The position numbers were made by a program, and so were the translations under genes. Below are positions 18,378 through 29,160 of a stretch of 64,000 nucleotides of DNA, in pieces. The notes below the pieces were generated by a model that was not told where the DNA came from, searched no databases, and saw only the letters and a list, made by a program, of their open reading frames with translations. This DNA comes from Paracoccus sp. S1E-3 (GTDB lineage Bacteria > Pseudomonadota > Alphaproteobacteria > Rhodobacterales > Rhodobacteraceae). Positions within the stretch are counted from its first letter, which is position 1. Each line of letters starts with the position of its first letter. The DNA is taken from positions 186,001 to 250,000 of the forward strand of contig NZ_JACEMU010000016.1 in the NCBI RefSeq assembly GCF_013868135.1, given 5' to 3'.

Positions 18378-19367
18378 ATGCGATACCCCGCTCTTGCCCT
18401 GCTGACGGGCGCCCTGACGGCCGCCACCCCGGTCCTGGCCGCAGGCCCGGAATTCACTGTTTACGCACCGGATTACTTCGCCTCGGAATGGGGCCCCGGC
18501 CCCAAGATCGAGGCCGGTTTCGAGAAGATCTGCGGCTGCGATCTGGTGCTGGTGACCGGCGACGTGCTGCCGCGTATCCTGCTGGAAGGCGACAGGACCA
18601 AGGCCGACGTGGTGATCGGGCTGAACACCGACGTCACCCTGCGCGCCCGCGAATCGGGGCTGTTCGCGCCCCATGGGCAGGACCTGTCCGGGCTGACCAT
18701 GCCGGTGACCTGGACCGATGATACCTTCCTGCCCTTCAACTGGTCGGAAATCGCCTTCATCTATGATGCGAACCGGCTGAAGAACCCGCCTGCGACCTTC
18801 CAAGACCTGCTGGACGCGCCCGATGACCTGAAGATCCTGATCCAGGACCCGCGCAGTTCGGTCTCGGGGCTGGCGATGCTGCTATGGGTCAAGTCGGTCT
18901 ATGGCGACAAGGCGCTGGAAGCCTGGCAGAAGCTGCGCCCGAAGGTGCTGACGGTGACGCCGGGCTGGTCGGAATCCTATGGCATGTTCACCGATGGCGA
19001 GGCGGATATGGTCCTCAGCTTCACAACCTCGCCGGCCTATCACATCGGGGCCGAGCAGGACACCTCGAAGCGCGCCGCCATCTTCCCCGAGGGGCATTAT
19101 TTCATGGCGGAACTGGCCGCCCGGCTGAAATCCTCGGACCAGCCGGAACTGGCGGAGAAGTTCATGGAATACGTGCTATCACCGGATTTTCAGGGCATGA
19201 TCGCCGAAGCCAACTGGTCCTACCCCTCGAAGCTGGCGCGCGACCAGCTGCCGGCCTATTTCGCCGCGCTCGACCGGCCCGAACGCACCATCTTCCTGTC
19301 GGAAACCGAGGCTGAGGCGCTGCGCAAGCCCGCGCTGGAAGAATGGCTGAGCGTTTTCGCGCAATAG
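18378..19367 (+). CDS. thiB: Thiamine ABC transporter substrate-binding protein
   Basis: ThiB binds thiamine or its phosphates in the periplasm. The 329-residue precursor has a signal peptide (residues 1-22, ending VLAA) and the family start [19 protein letters not shown], with [13 protein letters not shown] and a ThiB-like [17 protein letters not shown]. The TPP riboswitch directly upstream and ThiP/ThiQ downstream confirm the role. The stop overlaps the ThiP start by 25 nt. Confidence 0.94.
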   Translation: MRYPALALLTGALTAATPVLAAGPEFTVYAPDYFASEWGPGPKIEAGFEKICGCDLVLVTGDVLPRILLEGDRTKADVVIGLNTDVTLRARESGLFAPHGQDLSGLTMPVTWTDDTFLPFNWSEIAFIYDANRLKNPPATFQDLLDAPDDLKILIQDPRSSVSGLAMLLWVKSVYGDKALEAWQKLRPKVLTVTPGWSESYGMFTDGEADMVLSFTTSPAYHIGAEQDTSKRAAIFPEGHYFMAELAARLKSSDQPELAEKFMEYVLSPDFQGMIAEANWSYPSKLARDQLPAYFAALDRPERTIFLSETEAEALRKPALEEWLSVFAQ

Positions 19368-20893
19368 CCCTTTCGCCGGGGATGATCGCCGGCGCGGCGG
19401 TGATCGTGCTGGTGATCGGCACGCTGGCGGTCGTTGCAGCTACGGCGGGGGGGCTGTCGGCCCTGGGGCCGTGGGACTGGCGCGCCGTCCGCTTCACCCT
19501 GTGGCAGGCGGCGCTGTCGGCGACCTTGTCGGCGCTGCTGGCGGTGCCGGTGGCGCGGGCGTTGGCGCGGCGGCGCTTTGCCGGGCGCGGGCTGCTGATC
19601 ACGCTGCTCGGCGCGCCCTTCATCCTGCCGGTGATCGTGGCGATCATGGGGCTGATCGCGGTCTTCGGCCGCAATGGGCTGGTCAATGCCGCGCTGGCGC
19701 CGCTGGGCCTCGGCCCGGTCAGCATCTATGGCTGGCAGGGCGTCATCCTGGCGCATGTCTTCTTCAACCTGCCGCTGGCGGTGCGGATGGTCCTGCACGG
19801 CTGGCAGGCCATCCCGGCCGAGCGTTTCCGCCTGGCCCAGTCGCTGGGCTTCACCCCCGCCGATACCGCGCGCCATCTGGAACGCCCGATGCTGCGCGAG
19901 GTGCTGCCGGGCGCGTGGCTGGCGGTGTTTCTGGTCTGCCTGACCAGCTTCGCCGTGGCGCTGGCACTGGGCGGCGGCCCCCGCGCCACCACCATCGAGC
20001 TGGCGATCTATCAGGCTTTCCGCTTCGATTTCGACATGGGCAAGGCCGCGACGCTGGGGCTGATCCAGGTGGGGTTATGTCTGGTGGCGCTGCTGCTGTC
20101 GCGGCGGGCGACGGTCACGGCGGGGTTCGGTGCCGGGCTGGACCGCGACCTGCCGCTGCCCGCACCGCCCGGCTGGCGGCGCGGCGCCGATACGGCCGCG
20201 ATTCTGCTGGCCGCCGCCTTCCTGCTGGTGCCGATGAGCTTCGTCATCCTGCAGGGCGCCCCCCGCATCCCGGCATTGCCCGATGCCGTCTGGTCCGCTG
20301 CCGCGCGATCGGTGGTGATGGCGCTGATCTCGGCCGCGCTGACGCTGACGCTGGCGCTGGCACTGGCGCTTTCGGTCGCCGAGGGGCGCTCGTGGGTCGA
20401 GGCGGCGGGCATGTTGCCCATCGTCGCCTCGCCGCTGGTGCTGGGAACGGGGCTGTTCCTGCTGCTGCGCAATGTGGCCTCGGCCCCGCAGATGGCGCTG
20501 CCGGTCACGGTCATCATCAATGCGGTCATGGCGCTGCCTTTCGCGCTGCGCATCCTGATCCCCGCCGCCCGCACCCTGCGCGCCGATTACGGGCGGCTGG
20601 CGGATTCGCTGGGGATGCGGGGGATGGCCCGACTGCGCCTGCTGACGCTGCCCCGTTTGTCCGGTCCGCTGGGCTTTGCCGGCGGCCTGTCCGCCGCGCT
20701 GGCGATGGGCGATCTGGGCGTCATCACGCTGTTCGCCGACAGCCGGAACCCGACGCTGCCGCTGCAGCTTTACCAGTTGATGAACAGCTATCGCATGGCC
20801 GACGCCGCCGCCTGCGCGGTGGTGCTGATGGCGATCAGTTTTGCGCTGTTCTGGATCTTCGACAAGGGAGGCCGCCTGCATGCTGCGCTTTGA
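19343..20893 (+). CDS. thiP: Thiamine ABC transporter permease
   Basis: The 516-residue ThiP is a fused two-half permease with about 12 membrane segments and two EAA-type loops, one around RLAQSLGFTPADTARHLERP and one around RLADSLGMRGMARLRLLTLP. It moves thiamine or TPP delivered by ThiB using ThiQ as ATPase. The proposed ATG sits inside the end of thiB. A slightly later start (for example MIAGAAVIVLV) is possible, so the first 14 residues are uncertain. Confidence 0.92.
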   Translation: MAERFRAIALSPGMIAGAAVIVLVIGTLAVVAATAGGLSALGPWDWRAVRFTLWQAALSATLSALLAVPVARALARRRFAGRGLLITLLGAPFILPVIVAIMGLIAVFGRNGLVNAALAPLGLGPVSIYGWQGVILAHVFFNLPLAVRMVLHGWQAIPAERFRLAQSLGFTPADTARHLERPMLREVLPGAWLAVFLVCLTSFAVALALGGGPRATTIELAIYQAFRFDFDMGKAATLGLIQVGLCLVALLLSRRATVTAGFGAGLDRDLPLPAPPGWRRGADTAAILLAAAFLLVPMSFVILQGAPRIPALPDAVWSAAARSVVMALISAALTLTLALALALSVAEGRSWVEAAGMLPIVASPLVLGTGLFLLLRNVASAPQMALPVTVIINAVMALPFALRILIPAARTLRADYGRLADSLGMRGMARLRLLTLPRLSGPLGFAGGLSAALAMGDLGVITLFADSRNPTLPLQLYQLMNSYRMADAAACAVVLMAISFALFWIFDKGGRLHAAL

Positions 20894-21572
20894 CCGGGCC
20901 GAGACGCGGCTGGGCGACTTCGCCCTCAGCGCCGATTTCTCCGTCGCCGCCGGCGCGCGGCTGGCGGTGATCGGGCCATCGGGATCGGGCAAATCGACGC
21001 TGCTGGGAATGATCGCGGGCTTCGTGCCGCTAAGCGCGGGTCGGATCGAATGGGAGGGCCGTGACCTGACCGGCACACCGCCGGGGGCGCGACCGGTCTC
21101 GATCCTGTTTCAGGACCAGAACCTGTTTCCGCATCTGACCGTGGCGCAGAATGTGGGCCTCGGCCTGCGGCCGGATCTGCGGCTGTCGCCGGATCAGCGC
21201 CAGGCCGTGGTCGAGGCGCTGCGTCAGGTCGGGCTGCAGGATCTGGCCAACCGCCGCCCCGCGCAGCTTTCCGGCGGCCAGCAAAGCCGGGTGGCGCTGG
21301 CACGCGTGGCCTTGCGCGCCCAGCCGATCCTGCTGCTGGACGAGGCCTTCGCCGCGCTCGGCCCGGCGCTGAAGACAGAGATGCTGGCATTGCTGCGCCG
21401 CATCGCCGATCGCGACGGCACCACCGTGCTGATGGTGACGCACGATCCCGACGATGCCCGCGCCTTCGCGCCCGAAACGGTGGTGGTGATGGACGGCGTG
21501 GCCCATCCGCCGATGCCGACCGGCGCGCTGCTGGACCATCCGCCCGAAGGGCTGCGCGCCTATCTCGGGTGA
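20880..21572 (+). CDS. thiQ: Thiamine ABC transporter ATP-binding protein
   Basis: ThiQ is a 230-residue ABC ATPase with Walker A GPSGSGKSTLLG, Q-loop ILFQDQNLFPHL, signature LSGGQQSRVALAR and Walker B PILLLDEAFAALGP followed by VTHDPDDA. In the signature-to-Walker B region the usual D-loop SALDP is AALGP, a common ThiQ feature. The start overlaps the end of thiP by 14 nt. It completes the TPP-controlled thiBPQ operon and ends overlapping the convergent DUF2794 gene by 13 nt. Confidence 0.94.
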   Translation: MLRFDRAETRLGDFALSADFSVAAGARLAVIGPSGSGKSTLLGMIAGFVPLSAGRIEWEGRDLTGTPPGARPVSILFQDQNLFPHLTVAQNVGLGLRPDLRLSPDQRQAVVEALRQVGLQDLANRRPAQLSGGQQSRVALARVALRAQPILLLDEAFAALGPALKTEMLALLRRIADRDGTTVLMVTHDPDDARAFAPETVVVMDGVAHPPMPTGALLDHPPEGLRAYLG

Positions 21573-21904
21573 TCGACGGCGCGGATCAGCTTGCGGTCGA
21601 AGACCCGCAGGACCTGGGCCAGATCGTGGCCGCGTTTCAGGATCCGCCCATCCATCGCGATCACCGCATAGATCCCTTGCGCCTGGCGCAGCTTCGGCCG
21701 CTTCTCGACGCGGTAGATCGGCGTCTCGGCGGCATGGCGGAAGATCGAAAACACCGCCACATCGCTGAGAAAGGCCATCGCATAATCACGCCATTCGCCC
21801 GCCGCGACCATACGCCCATAGACCGACAGGATGGAGGCGAGCTCGCCCCGGTCGAAGGCGACACGGTCGGGCTGCGGAGCGAACGGCTGCGACGGGCTTT
21901 GCAT
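21560..21904 (-). CDS. DUF2794 domain protein
   Basis: The 114-residue protein matches the alphaproteobacterial DUF2794 pattern: ASILSVYGRMVAAGEWRDYA, then AVFSIFRHAAETPIYRVEK, then GRILKRGHDLAQVLRVFDRK. No function has been established for the family and no catalytic motif is visible; it is soluble and without a signal peptide. I chose MQSPSQPF as the start; a longer frame reaches 21943. It is convergent with and slightly overlaps thiQ. Confidence 0.82.
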   Translation of the reverse strand: MQSPSQPFAPQPDRVAFDRGELASILSVYGRMVAAGEWRDYAMAFLSDVAVFSIFRHAAETPIYRVEKRPKLRQAQGIYAVIAMDGRILKRGHDLAQVLRVFDRKLIRAVDHPR

Positions 21905-21985
21905 GACGGGATGGTGACACCGCATCCGCCCGCGATCAATCATAAAAGCGGAAAAGCAGGCGGGACCAGCATGGCCCCGCCCGGT

Positions 21986-22276
21986 TCAGAAGCAGGACAC
22001 CTTGGTAATGGTGTTCCTGCCGTCATATTCGATGTTCAGCCGGGTGGGGTCGTAATCGGCATTCACAGCCATGTCCGGGCCGATCTGGCGTGGCACGCTG
22101 GGCAGCGCCCTTACATCCATCCCGTCCAGCTGCGTGCCGACCAGCTTTTGCAGCTTCGAGGCCCCACAGGCATCCGACGGCGCCGGCGGCTGCGCGCCGC
22201 CCGGTGCCAGTTCGGTCTCGGTGCAGGCGGTCAACGCGCCGAGCATCAGCCCGGCCACCGCCCAACGCCCGGCCAT
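21986..22276 (-). CDS. I78-family peptidase-inhibitor-like lipoprotein (copy 2)
   Basis: The 96-residue protein has a lipoprotein signal (LMLGALTAC, lipid-modified Cys at about 18), followed by an I78-type domain: DACGASKLQKLVGTQLDG, DYDPTRLNIEYDGRNTI and the terminal KVSCF. I78 proteins are small serine-protease inhibitors of potato-inhibitor type. Inhibition by this protein is inferred. Its ATG overlaps the stop of the upstream paralogue by 1 nt (TGATG), so the two are translationally coupled. Confidence 0.78.
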   Translation of the reverse strand: MAGRWAVAGLMLGALTACTETELAPGGAQPPAPSDACGASKLQKLVGTQLDGMDVRALPSVPRQIGPDMAVNADYDPTRLNIEYDGRNTITKVSCF

Positions 22277-22629
22277 CAGCCGCAATCCACGCCGGAAATC
22301 AGCCCGGTGGCGTCCAGGCGGAACACGATCCGAAGCGGGTTGTATTCCTGCGGCTCGATCCCGCGGTACTCGACCACACGATATTCGCGGGTGATCCCCA
22401 GCGTCGGGATGACGGCACCCGGCTGGCCGACGTAAGTGGCATAGGTGCTGGCCTTGCAGGCATCCGGCTTGCGCTCGGTCAGGCCGTCATCGGCCACGGT
22501 CGGCAGCGGCTCGATCCCGGCGGGCTGCACCGGAACATCGGTGGCTACACCGCCCCCGACACAACCGGCCAGCATGGCGACTGCGGCAAGCGAGGCGAAA
22601 ATACGGGGCGTTTTCGTCATTCTGTTCAT
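22276..22629 (-). CDS. I78-like lipoprotein (copy 1)
   Basis: The 117-residue protein has a lipobox (AVAMLAGC) and a C-terminal domain arranged like the downstream I78 protein: DACKASTYATYVGQPGAVIP, PLRIVFRLDATGLISGV and a final DCG. The match to I78 is weaker than for its neighbour but the cysteine placement and ending are the same, so the pair probably arose by tandem duplication. It likely sits in the outer membrane or periplasm. Start MNRMTKTP at 22629; MTKTP at 22620 is an alternative. Confidence 0.7.
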   Translation of the reverse strand: MNRMTKTPRIFASLAAVAMLAGCVGGGVATDVPVQPAGIEPLPTVADDGLTERKPDACKASTYATYVGQPGAVIPTLGITREYRVVEYRGIEPQEYNPLRIVFRLDATGLISGVDCG

Positions 22630-22775
22630 CTGTTCCTGCGGTTTCAACGATGCGGCATCAGGCCCCGGCCAGGCCGGGGTCCTGCGCAACCTATACGCGT
22701 CCGGGGCCAGCGTGTTAAGCCCACCCTGCGCCGCCATCGGGCCGGCGGCGCAGCAATGCCACAGGCGCAGGCGCG

Positions 22776-23426
22776 CTATTCGTCCAGCAGCCGCAACGCC
22801 GCAGCGGTGCCGAACGCGCGCAGGAACACGATCACCGCGTTTTCCACCGTCCGGCGGATGGCTCCGTCGTCGACCCTCTCGCGGCCCAGCAGCATCACCG
22901 GCTCGCGCACCTGCACCCCGCAAAGCTGCACGAAACTGTCTGCGGCCAGGTTCATGTCCGCGATGTCCCGCCGCAGCATGCCGTCATGTTGCCAGAGGTG
23001 CAGGCGCCGCTCCAACCCGCGGCGCAGCGCGCGCGGGCCGATTTCGTAATATTCGGCGGCAAGATCGGGGAAGCGCCGGGCCTCGGCAATGGCCAGCCGC
23101 AACGTGCGCGAGCCGAGTTCGGACACCAGATGGCTCGCGATCATGTGACCGGTGAAGCGCAGCACCTCATGGATGGGCAGATCCATGCCGACCAGCGTGT
23201 CGCGGCCGATCTTTTCCCGTTCCAGCTCACCACGAAATACGGCCGTGAACATCAGCTGCTTGTCGGGGAAATAGCTGTACAGCGTCGCCTTGGAGACAGC
23301 CGCCGCACGGGCAATGTCATCGACACTCGCCCCCTCGTAGCCATGTTGCATGAAAACGCTGCGGGCGCCTTCCAGGACCTGATCGAATTTGCGGCCCTTG
23401 GTGATGAGCCTATCCTCGTTAAACAT
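22776..23426 (-). CDS. TetR/AcrR-family transcriptional regulator
   Basis: The 216-residue protein has an N-terminal TetR helix-turn-helix (VFMQHGYEGASVDDIARAAA then VSKATLYSYFPDKQLMF) and a C-terminal ligand/dimer domain of the AefR-like type (LGSRTLRLAIAEARRFPDLA, YYEIGPRALRRGL). It is divergent from the glutamate dehydrogenase gene across 151 bp and may control itself and that gene. The ligand is unknown. The short palindrome ATTGGCACCAAT at 23440-23451, just before its start codon, is a possible operator. Confidence 0.88.
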   Translation of the reverse strand: MFNEDRLITKGRKFDQVLEGARSVFMQHGYEGASVDDIARAAAVSKATLYSYFPDKQLMFTAVFRGELEREKIGRDTLVGMDLPIHEVLRFTGHMIASHLVSELGSRTLRLAIAEARRFPDLAAEYYEIGPRALRRGLERRLHLWQHDGMLRRDIADMNLAADSFVQLCGVQVREPVMLLGRERVDDGAIRRTVENAVIVFLRAFGTAAALRLLDE

Positions 23427-23439
23427 CTCACTTGCCTAC

Positions 23440-23451
23440 ATTGGCACCAAT
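23440..23451. promoter_or_regulatory. Candidate TetR operator palindrome
   Basis: ATTGG and CCAAT flank a 2-nt centre 14 nt before the tetR start codon, in the divergent tetR/gdh promoter region. Position is right for autoregulation, but the arms are short and the match could be chance. Confidence 0.3.
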
Positions 23452-23577
23452 AATTTGCTTCTATGCCACCGTGCCCAACCTTCACAAGGTCCGGCGGGCT
23501 CCGCCGAAAGGCGTTGCGAATTTCCGCCGCAGCGGTGATGCTCTGCCAAATGATTAGGCAAATGCGGAGTTTGTACC

Positions 23578-25005
23578 ATGTCCAATCCTCACCCCTCGTT
23601 TCGTGATTCAGTCGACCGCATGTTCACCCATGCGGCCTCGCTGATGAAATTGCCGCCAGGGCTGGAAGAAAAGATCCGCGTTTGCAACTCAACCTATACG
23701 GTGCGTTTCGGTGTTCGCCTGCGTGGCGCGATCCATACCTTCACCGGCTACCGCTCGGTCCATTCCGAACATATGGAGCCGGTAAAGGGCGGTATTCGCT
23801 ATGCAATGTCGGTAAATCAGGACGAGGTCGAGGCGCTGGCGGCACTGATGACCTATAAGTGCGCGCTAGTGGAGGTTCCTTTCGGGGGTTCCAAGGGGGG
23901 TCTGCGGATCAACCCGCGCGAGTGGGACGAGGACGAGCTGGAACGGATCACCCGCCGCTTCACCTACGAGCTTTCGCGCCGCTCGCTGATCTCGCCCTCG
24001 CAGAACGTGCCTGCCCCCGACATGGGCACGGGCGAGCGGGAAATGGCCTGGATGGCGGACGCCTACAAGCGCCTGCATCCCGATGACATCAACGCCAAGG
24101 CCTGCGTCACCGGCAAGCCGGTGACCATCGGCGGCATCCTCGGCCGGGTCGAGGCGACCGGGCGGGGGCTGCAATACGCCCTGCGCGAGTTCTTCCGCCA
24201 CCCCGAAGCGTTGAAGCGCGCCGGCGTCGAGGGCAGTCTGTCGGGCAAGCGGGTCGTCGTGCAGGGTCTGGGCAATGTGGGCTATCACGCCGCCAAGTTC
24301 CTTCAGCAGGAAGACGGCTGCGTGATCGTCACCGTGGTCGAATATAACGGCACCGTGTCGAACCCGGACGGCCTCGATATCGAGGCGCTGAAGGCGCATG
24401 TCAACGAAACCGGCAGCGTGGCCGGATTCCCCGGCGCCACCTTCCGCGAAGCCGGTCTGGAAGGGCTGGAGGATGAGTGCGACATCCTGATCCCCGCCGC
24501 CGTGGAAAGCGTCATCACCGAGGAAAACGCCCCCCGCATCAAGGCCAAGCTGGTGATCGAGGCCGCAAACGGCCCCGTCACCGCCGAGGGCGACGAAATC
24601 CTGAAGAAACGCGGCATCGTGGTGATCCCGGACATGTATGCCAATGCCGGCGGCGTGACGGTGTCCTATTTCGAATGGGTCAAGAACCTGTCGCAGATCA
24701 GCCTCGGCCGGTTGGAGCGGCGCCACGAAGAAGCCCGCAACCGCATGCTTGTCGAAGAAATCACCCGGCTTTCGGCGGATTCCGGGGTGAAATGGACGCT
24801 GTCGGACGGTTTCAAGGAAGCCTATCTGCACGGCGCCGACGAGCTGGAACTGGTGCGCTCGGGCCTCGATGACACCATGCGCGAAAGCTACATGAAGATG
24901 CAGGAAGTCTGGTTCGGCGATGATCGCGTCGAGGACCTGCGGACCGCGGCCTATGTGGTGGCCATCCGCCGCATCGCCAATGTCTACGGCTCACTCGGGC
25001 TGTAA
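23578..25005 (+). CDS. gdhA: Glu/Leu/Phe/Val dehydrogenase, probably glutamate dehydrogenase
   Basis: The 475-residue enzyme reversibly deaminates an amino acid with NAD(P). Conserved parts are HMEPVKGGIRYAMSV, the catalytic-lysine region VPFGGSKGGLRINP, PAPDMGTGEREMAWM, the Rossmann motif VVQGLGNVGYHAAKFL and AANGPVT. Length and the GGIRY/GGSKGG pattern fit hexameric glutamate dehydrogenases of alphaproteobacteria; NAD versus NADP preference cannot be read safely. It is a single gene, divergent from the TetR regulator, and ends at the strong terminator at 25027. Confidence 0.9.
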   Translation: MSNPHPSFRDSVDRMFTHAASLMKLPPGLEEKIRVCNSTYTVRFGVRLRGAIHTFTGYRSVHSEHMEPVKGGIRYAMSVNQDEVEALAALMTYKCALVEVPFGGSKGGLRINPREWDEDELERITRRFTYELSRRSLISPSQNVPAPDMGTGEREMAWMADAYKRLHPDDINAKACVTGKPVTIGGILGRVEATGRGLQYALREFFRHPEALKRAGVEGSLSGKRVVVQGLGNVGYHAAKFLQQEDGCVIVTVVEYNGTVSNPDGLDIEALKAHVNETGSVAGFPGATFREAGLEGLEDECDILIPAAVESVITEENAPRIKAKLVIEAANGPVTAEGDEILKKRGIVVIPDMYANAGGVTVSYFEWVKNLSQISLGRLERRHEEARNRMLVEEITRLSADSGVKWTLSDGFKEAYLHGADELELVRSGLDDTMRESYMKMQEVWFGDDRVEDLRTAAYVVAIRRIANVYGSLGL

Positions 25006-25026
25006 GCACCGGCAGACTGGTGGGAT

Positions 25027-25061
25027 CGGCGGCGCGCATCGCCGCCGGTCCATTTTTTTTT
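25027..25061 (+). terminator. Rho-independent terminator of glutamate dehydrogenase
   Basis: CGGCGGCG (25027-25034) pairs with CGCCGCCG (25040-25047) around CGCAT, and a run of nine T follows at 25053-25061. It begins 22 nt after the stop codon. This is a textbook intrinsic terminator. Confidence 0.9.
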
Positions 25062-25633
25062 GCGCTGATCGGGCCGACGCGGTCAAAGTCTGCAGCGCCT
25101 CCGCCGTATGATGCCTGCGCCTGTCGATCGTAATCGCCGCTCGCGGCGACCGCGCGCCCTCGCGGCAAGCTGGGCAGGCTGCAGCATTTCCCGTCCGTGG
25201 TCAGCCGATGATCCCATGAGTCGACGCGTTGATCCGGTCTGCGGCAACTGGACCGCCCCTCCGGTCAACAGCACCCGCGCGTCATCTCGCGGCCATACGG
25301 CAAACGGTCATTCAGCGGGATGATCGCATTTCCCGTGACAATCTGCGGCCATCGGGCGACGGGCGGCCTGTCGATACCGTCTTCGCCCAGCCGTTCCAGC
25401 CCCTGCGGCATGGGTCGAAAGTACCCCGATATGGACCGCGCGCGCCACTGCGTCCGGCCGGATCGTCCGCTTGCTGCCAAGCCCCTGCGTGTAAGTGTGC
25501 GAGGCCTTGGTTGTGCGGGCGTAGGCATATGGGGCAGCAATAGATGTGACCCACGCTGATCGAACCGGAATTGTAGAGGGGCGTCCGGGCGCCTGCAATT
25601 CGGGGCATCGATTGAAAACGGTGACGATACCGC
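25062..25633. other. Long gene-free region between gdhA and petC
   Basis: About 570 bp between the gdhA and petC terminators holds several overlapping open frames of 60-100 codons on both strands (for example 25265-25540 minus and 25229-25543 plus). None gives a recognisable domain, a convincing ribosome-binding site or a consistent codon pattern. It could be a decayed gene or mobile-element remnant. I see no inverted terminal repeats. Confidence 0.5.
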
Positions 25634-25663
25634 AAAAGAAAACGCGCCCCGAAAGGGCGCGTT
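25634..25663 (-). terminator. Rho-independent terminator of petABC
   Basis: AACGCGCCC (25641-25649) and GGGCGCGTT (25655-25663) form a perfect 9-bp stem with a 5-nt loop. Read on the minus strand it is followed by the T-rich TTTTCTT at 25640-25634. It lies 22 nt beyond the petC stop. Confidence 0.9.
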
Positions 25664-25685
25664 CGCATTGTCGTGTGGGCGGGGA

Positions 25686-27008
25686 TCAGACGTCCCGGCC
25701 GTGCTTGATCGGCGCCCATAGGCGCTTGTTGGTCAGATAGAGCAGCGAGGCCAGCACGATCAGGAAGATCACCGACACGAAACCGACCTTCTTGCGGTTC
25801 ATCATGTGCGGCTCGGCGGTCCACATCAGGAAGGCCGACACGTCCTTGGCCATCTGGTCGACCGTGGCCGGGGTGCCATCTTCATAGGTGACCTGATCGT
25901 CGGCCAGCGGCGCCGGCATGCCGATCCAGTTCCCGGCAAAGGCGGCGTTGTGATACAGCGTCGTGCCGGCCTGCTCCTTGGTTTCGCCATCATAGCCGGT
26001 CAGCACCGAATAGATGTATTCGGGCCCGCCGATCCCGTAGATCAATTGGTTGATCCCGGTGCCCAGCGGCCCATGGAACCCGGCCCGCGCCTTCGCCATC
26101 AGCGACAGATCGGGGCCCATGCCCTCGCCGGTCACGGTCGGGAAGTAGTCGGTCGGAATGCGCGGACGATCCTCGCCGGTTTCCGGGTCGGTGATGTCCA
26201 GGGCGGCCGCATAGGCGCGGACCTGATCGTCAGGCAGATCCGGGCCGCCCTCGTCACCCAGCGTGCGCAGGGCGACCTGCTTCATGCCGTGGCAGGCCGA
26301 GCAGACCTCGGTATAGACCTGAAGGCCGCGCTGCAGCTGGAACTGGTCGAACTTGCCGAACGGCCCCTCGAAGGAAAAGGCCACGTCGGTGATGTGCTGG
26401 ACCTCATGGCCGCCGGCCGCTTCCTCTGCTTCAGCGCCCGAGGCGGCCTCGGCTTCGGCGCCCGCGGCTACGTCGGCTTCGCCTTCCATGGTGGCAGCTT
26501 CGCCGAGGTCTTCTTCGGCAGCGGCATCCGCCGGGGTGGTCTCGGCCACGGCCTTGTCTTCCTCGGCCTGAACGGCCTCAGTCGCTTCGGGGCTGGTCGC
26601 AGCCTCCTCGCTCAGCTCGGCAGCGCTGCCGGTCTGTTCGGCAGCTTCGGCCGGCGTTTCCGCAGGGGCCGCCGGGGCCGGTGCGGCTTCAGCGGTGGCC
26701 GCATCTTCTGCGGCAACGGTCTCGCTGGCGGTCGCACCTTCCGTCTCCGCAGCCTCGCCCGCGGCGTCGGCGGTTGCATCAGCACCCGTGGGAGGGGCGA
26801 CCGTGTCGGTCGCAGCCTCGCCCGCGGGGGCCGCCGTGTCGCTGACGGCACCGGCAGCGTCATTGGCGGCGCCCGTCGCCGCTTCGGCGGCTTCGGCCGG
26901 TGCCGTGTTTTCCGGGACCGGAACGGTGACGGTCGTGTCCTGCGCCCAGGCCGCTGCGCCAAGGGTCAGCGCGGCGACGGCCGTGAGGGTCTTGGTTCTC
27001 AGGGTCAT
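25686..27008 (-). CDS. petC: Cytochrome c1 with long acidic Paracoccus-type insertion
   Basis: Cytochrome c1 carries electrons from the Rieske protein to soluble or membrane cytochrome c in the bc1 complex. The 440-residue protein has a signal peptide (1-22, AAAWA), then about 175 residues (26-200) made almost only of Ala, Glu, Thr, Pro and Asp, then the core with the heme c site CSACH at 236-240, the axial-Met region WIGMPAPL, and a C-terminal membrane anchor (about 407-428). The acidic insertion is known from Paracoccus denitrificans and absent from most cytochromes c1; a role in docking positively charged cytochrome c is the usual idea. It is the third gene of petABC. Confidence 0.96.
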   Translation of the reverse strand: MTLRTKTLTAVAALTLGAAAWAQDTTVTVPVPENTAPAEAAEAATGAANDAAGAVSDTAAPAGEAATDTVAPPTGADATADAAGEAAETEGATASETVAAEDAATAEAAPAPAAPAETPAEAAEQTGSAAELSEEAATSPEATEAVQAEEDKAVAETTPADAAAEEDLGEAATMEGEADVAAGAEAEAASGAEAEEAAGGHEVQHITDVAFSFEGPFGKFDQFQLQRGLQVYTEVCSACHGMKQVALRTLGDEGGPDLPDDQVRAYAAALDITDPETGEDRPRIPTDYFPTVTGEGMGPDLSLMAKARAGFHGPLGTGINQLIYGIGGPEYIYSVLTGYDGETKEQAGTTLYHNAAFAGNWIGMPAPLADDQVTYEDGTPATVDQMAKDVSAFLMWTAEPHMMNRKKVGFVSVIFLIVLASLLYLTNKRLWAPIKHGRDV

Positions 27009-27020
27009 GCTTGCCTCTCC

Positions 27021-28914
<1,894 letters not shown>

Positions 28915-29160
28915 GGCTAATCTCCGGTTCCGGCCCGCCACCGCGGACCAACTATAATCTATCGGGCCGCTTGAATCGCGGCCTCGGCATCGGCATCTCT
29001 ACCGATCAATTTCCCGCCAGTCCAGCGGGAGACCGGCATCAGTTTCGGCCAAATCGCCGCAAGTGTTGCGTTTTCGTCGGACCCGAGCAGCGCGGCCGCC
29101 ACATTGCGCCGCAGCCCGCCGGGCCACGGTGAACAGATTGCGAGCGCGCATCGAGAAGGC

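Noticed and set aside
25265..25540. Possible transposase remnant between gdhA and petC
   Set aside because: Looks vaguely protein-like, but no DDE or other motif, no inverted repeats and no consistent frame.
28997..29150. Small open frame between petA and the PNP gene
   Set aside because: About 50 codons, Arg-rich, no ribosome-binding site; it lies in the petA promoter region.
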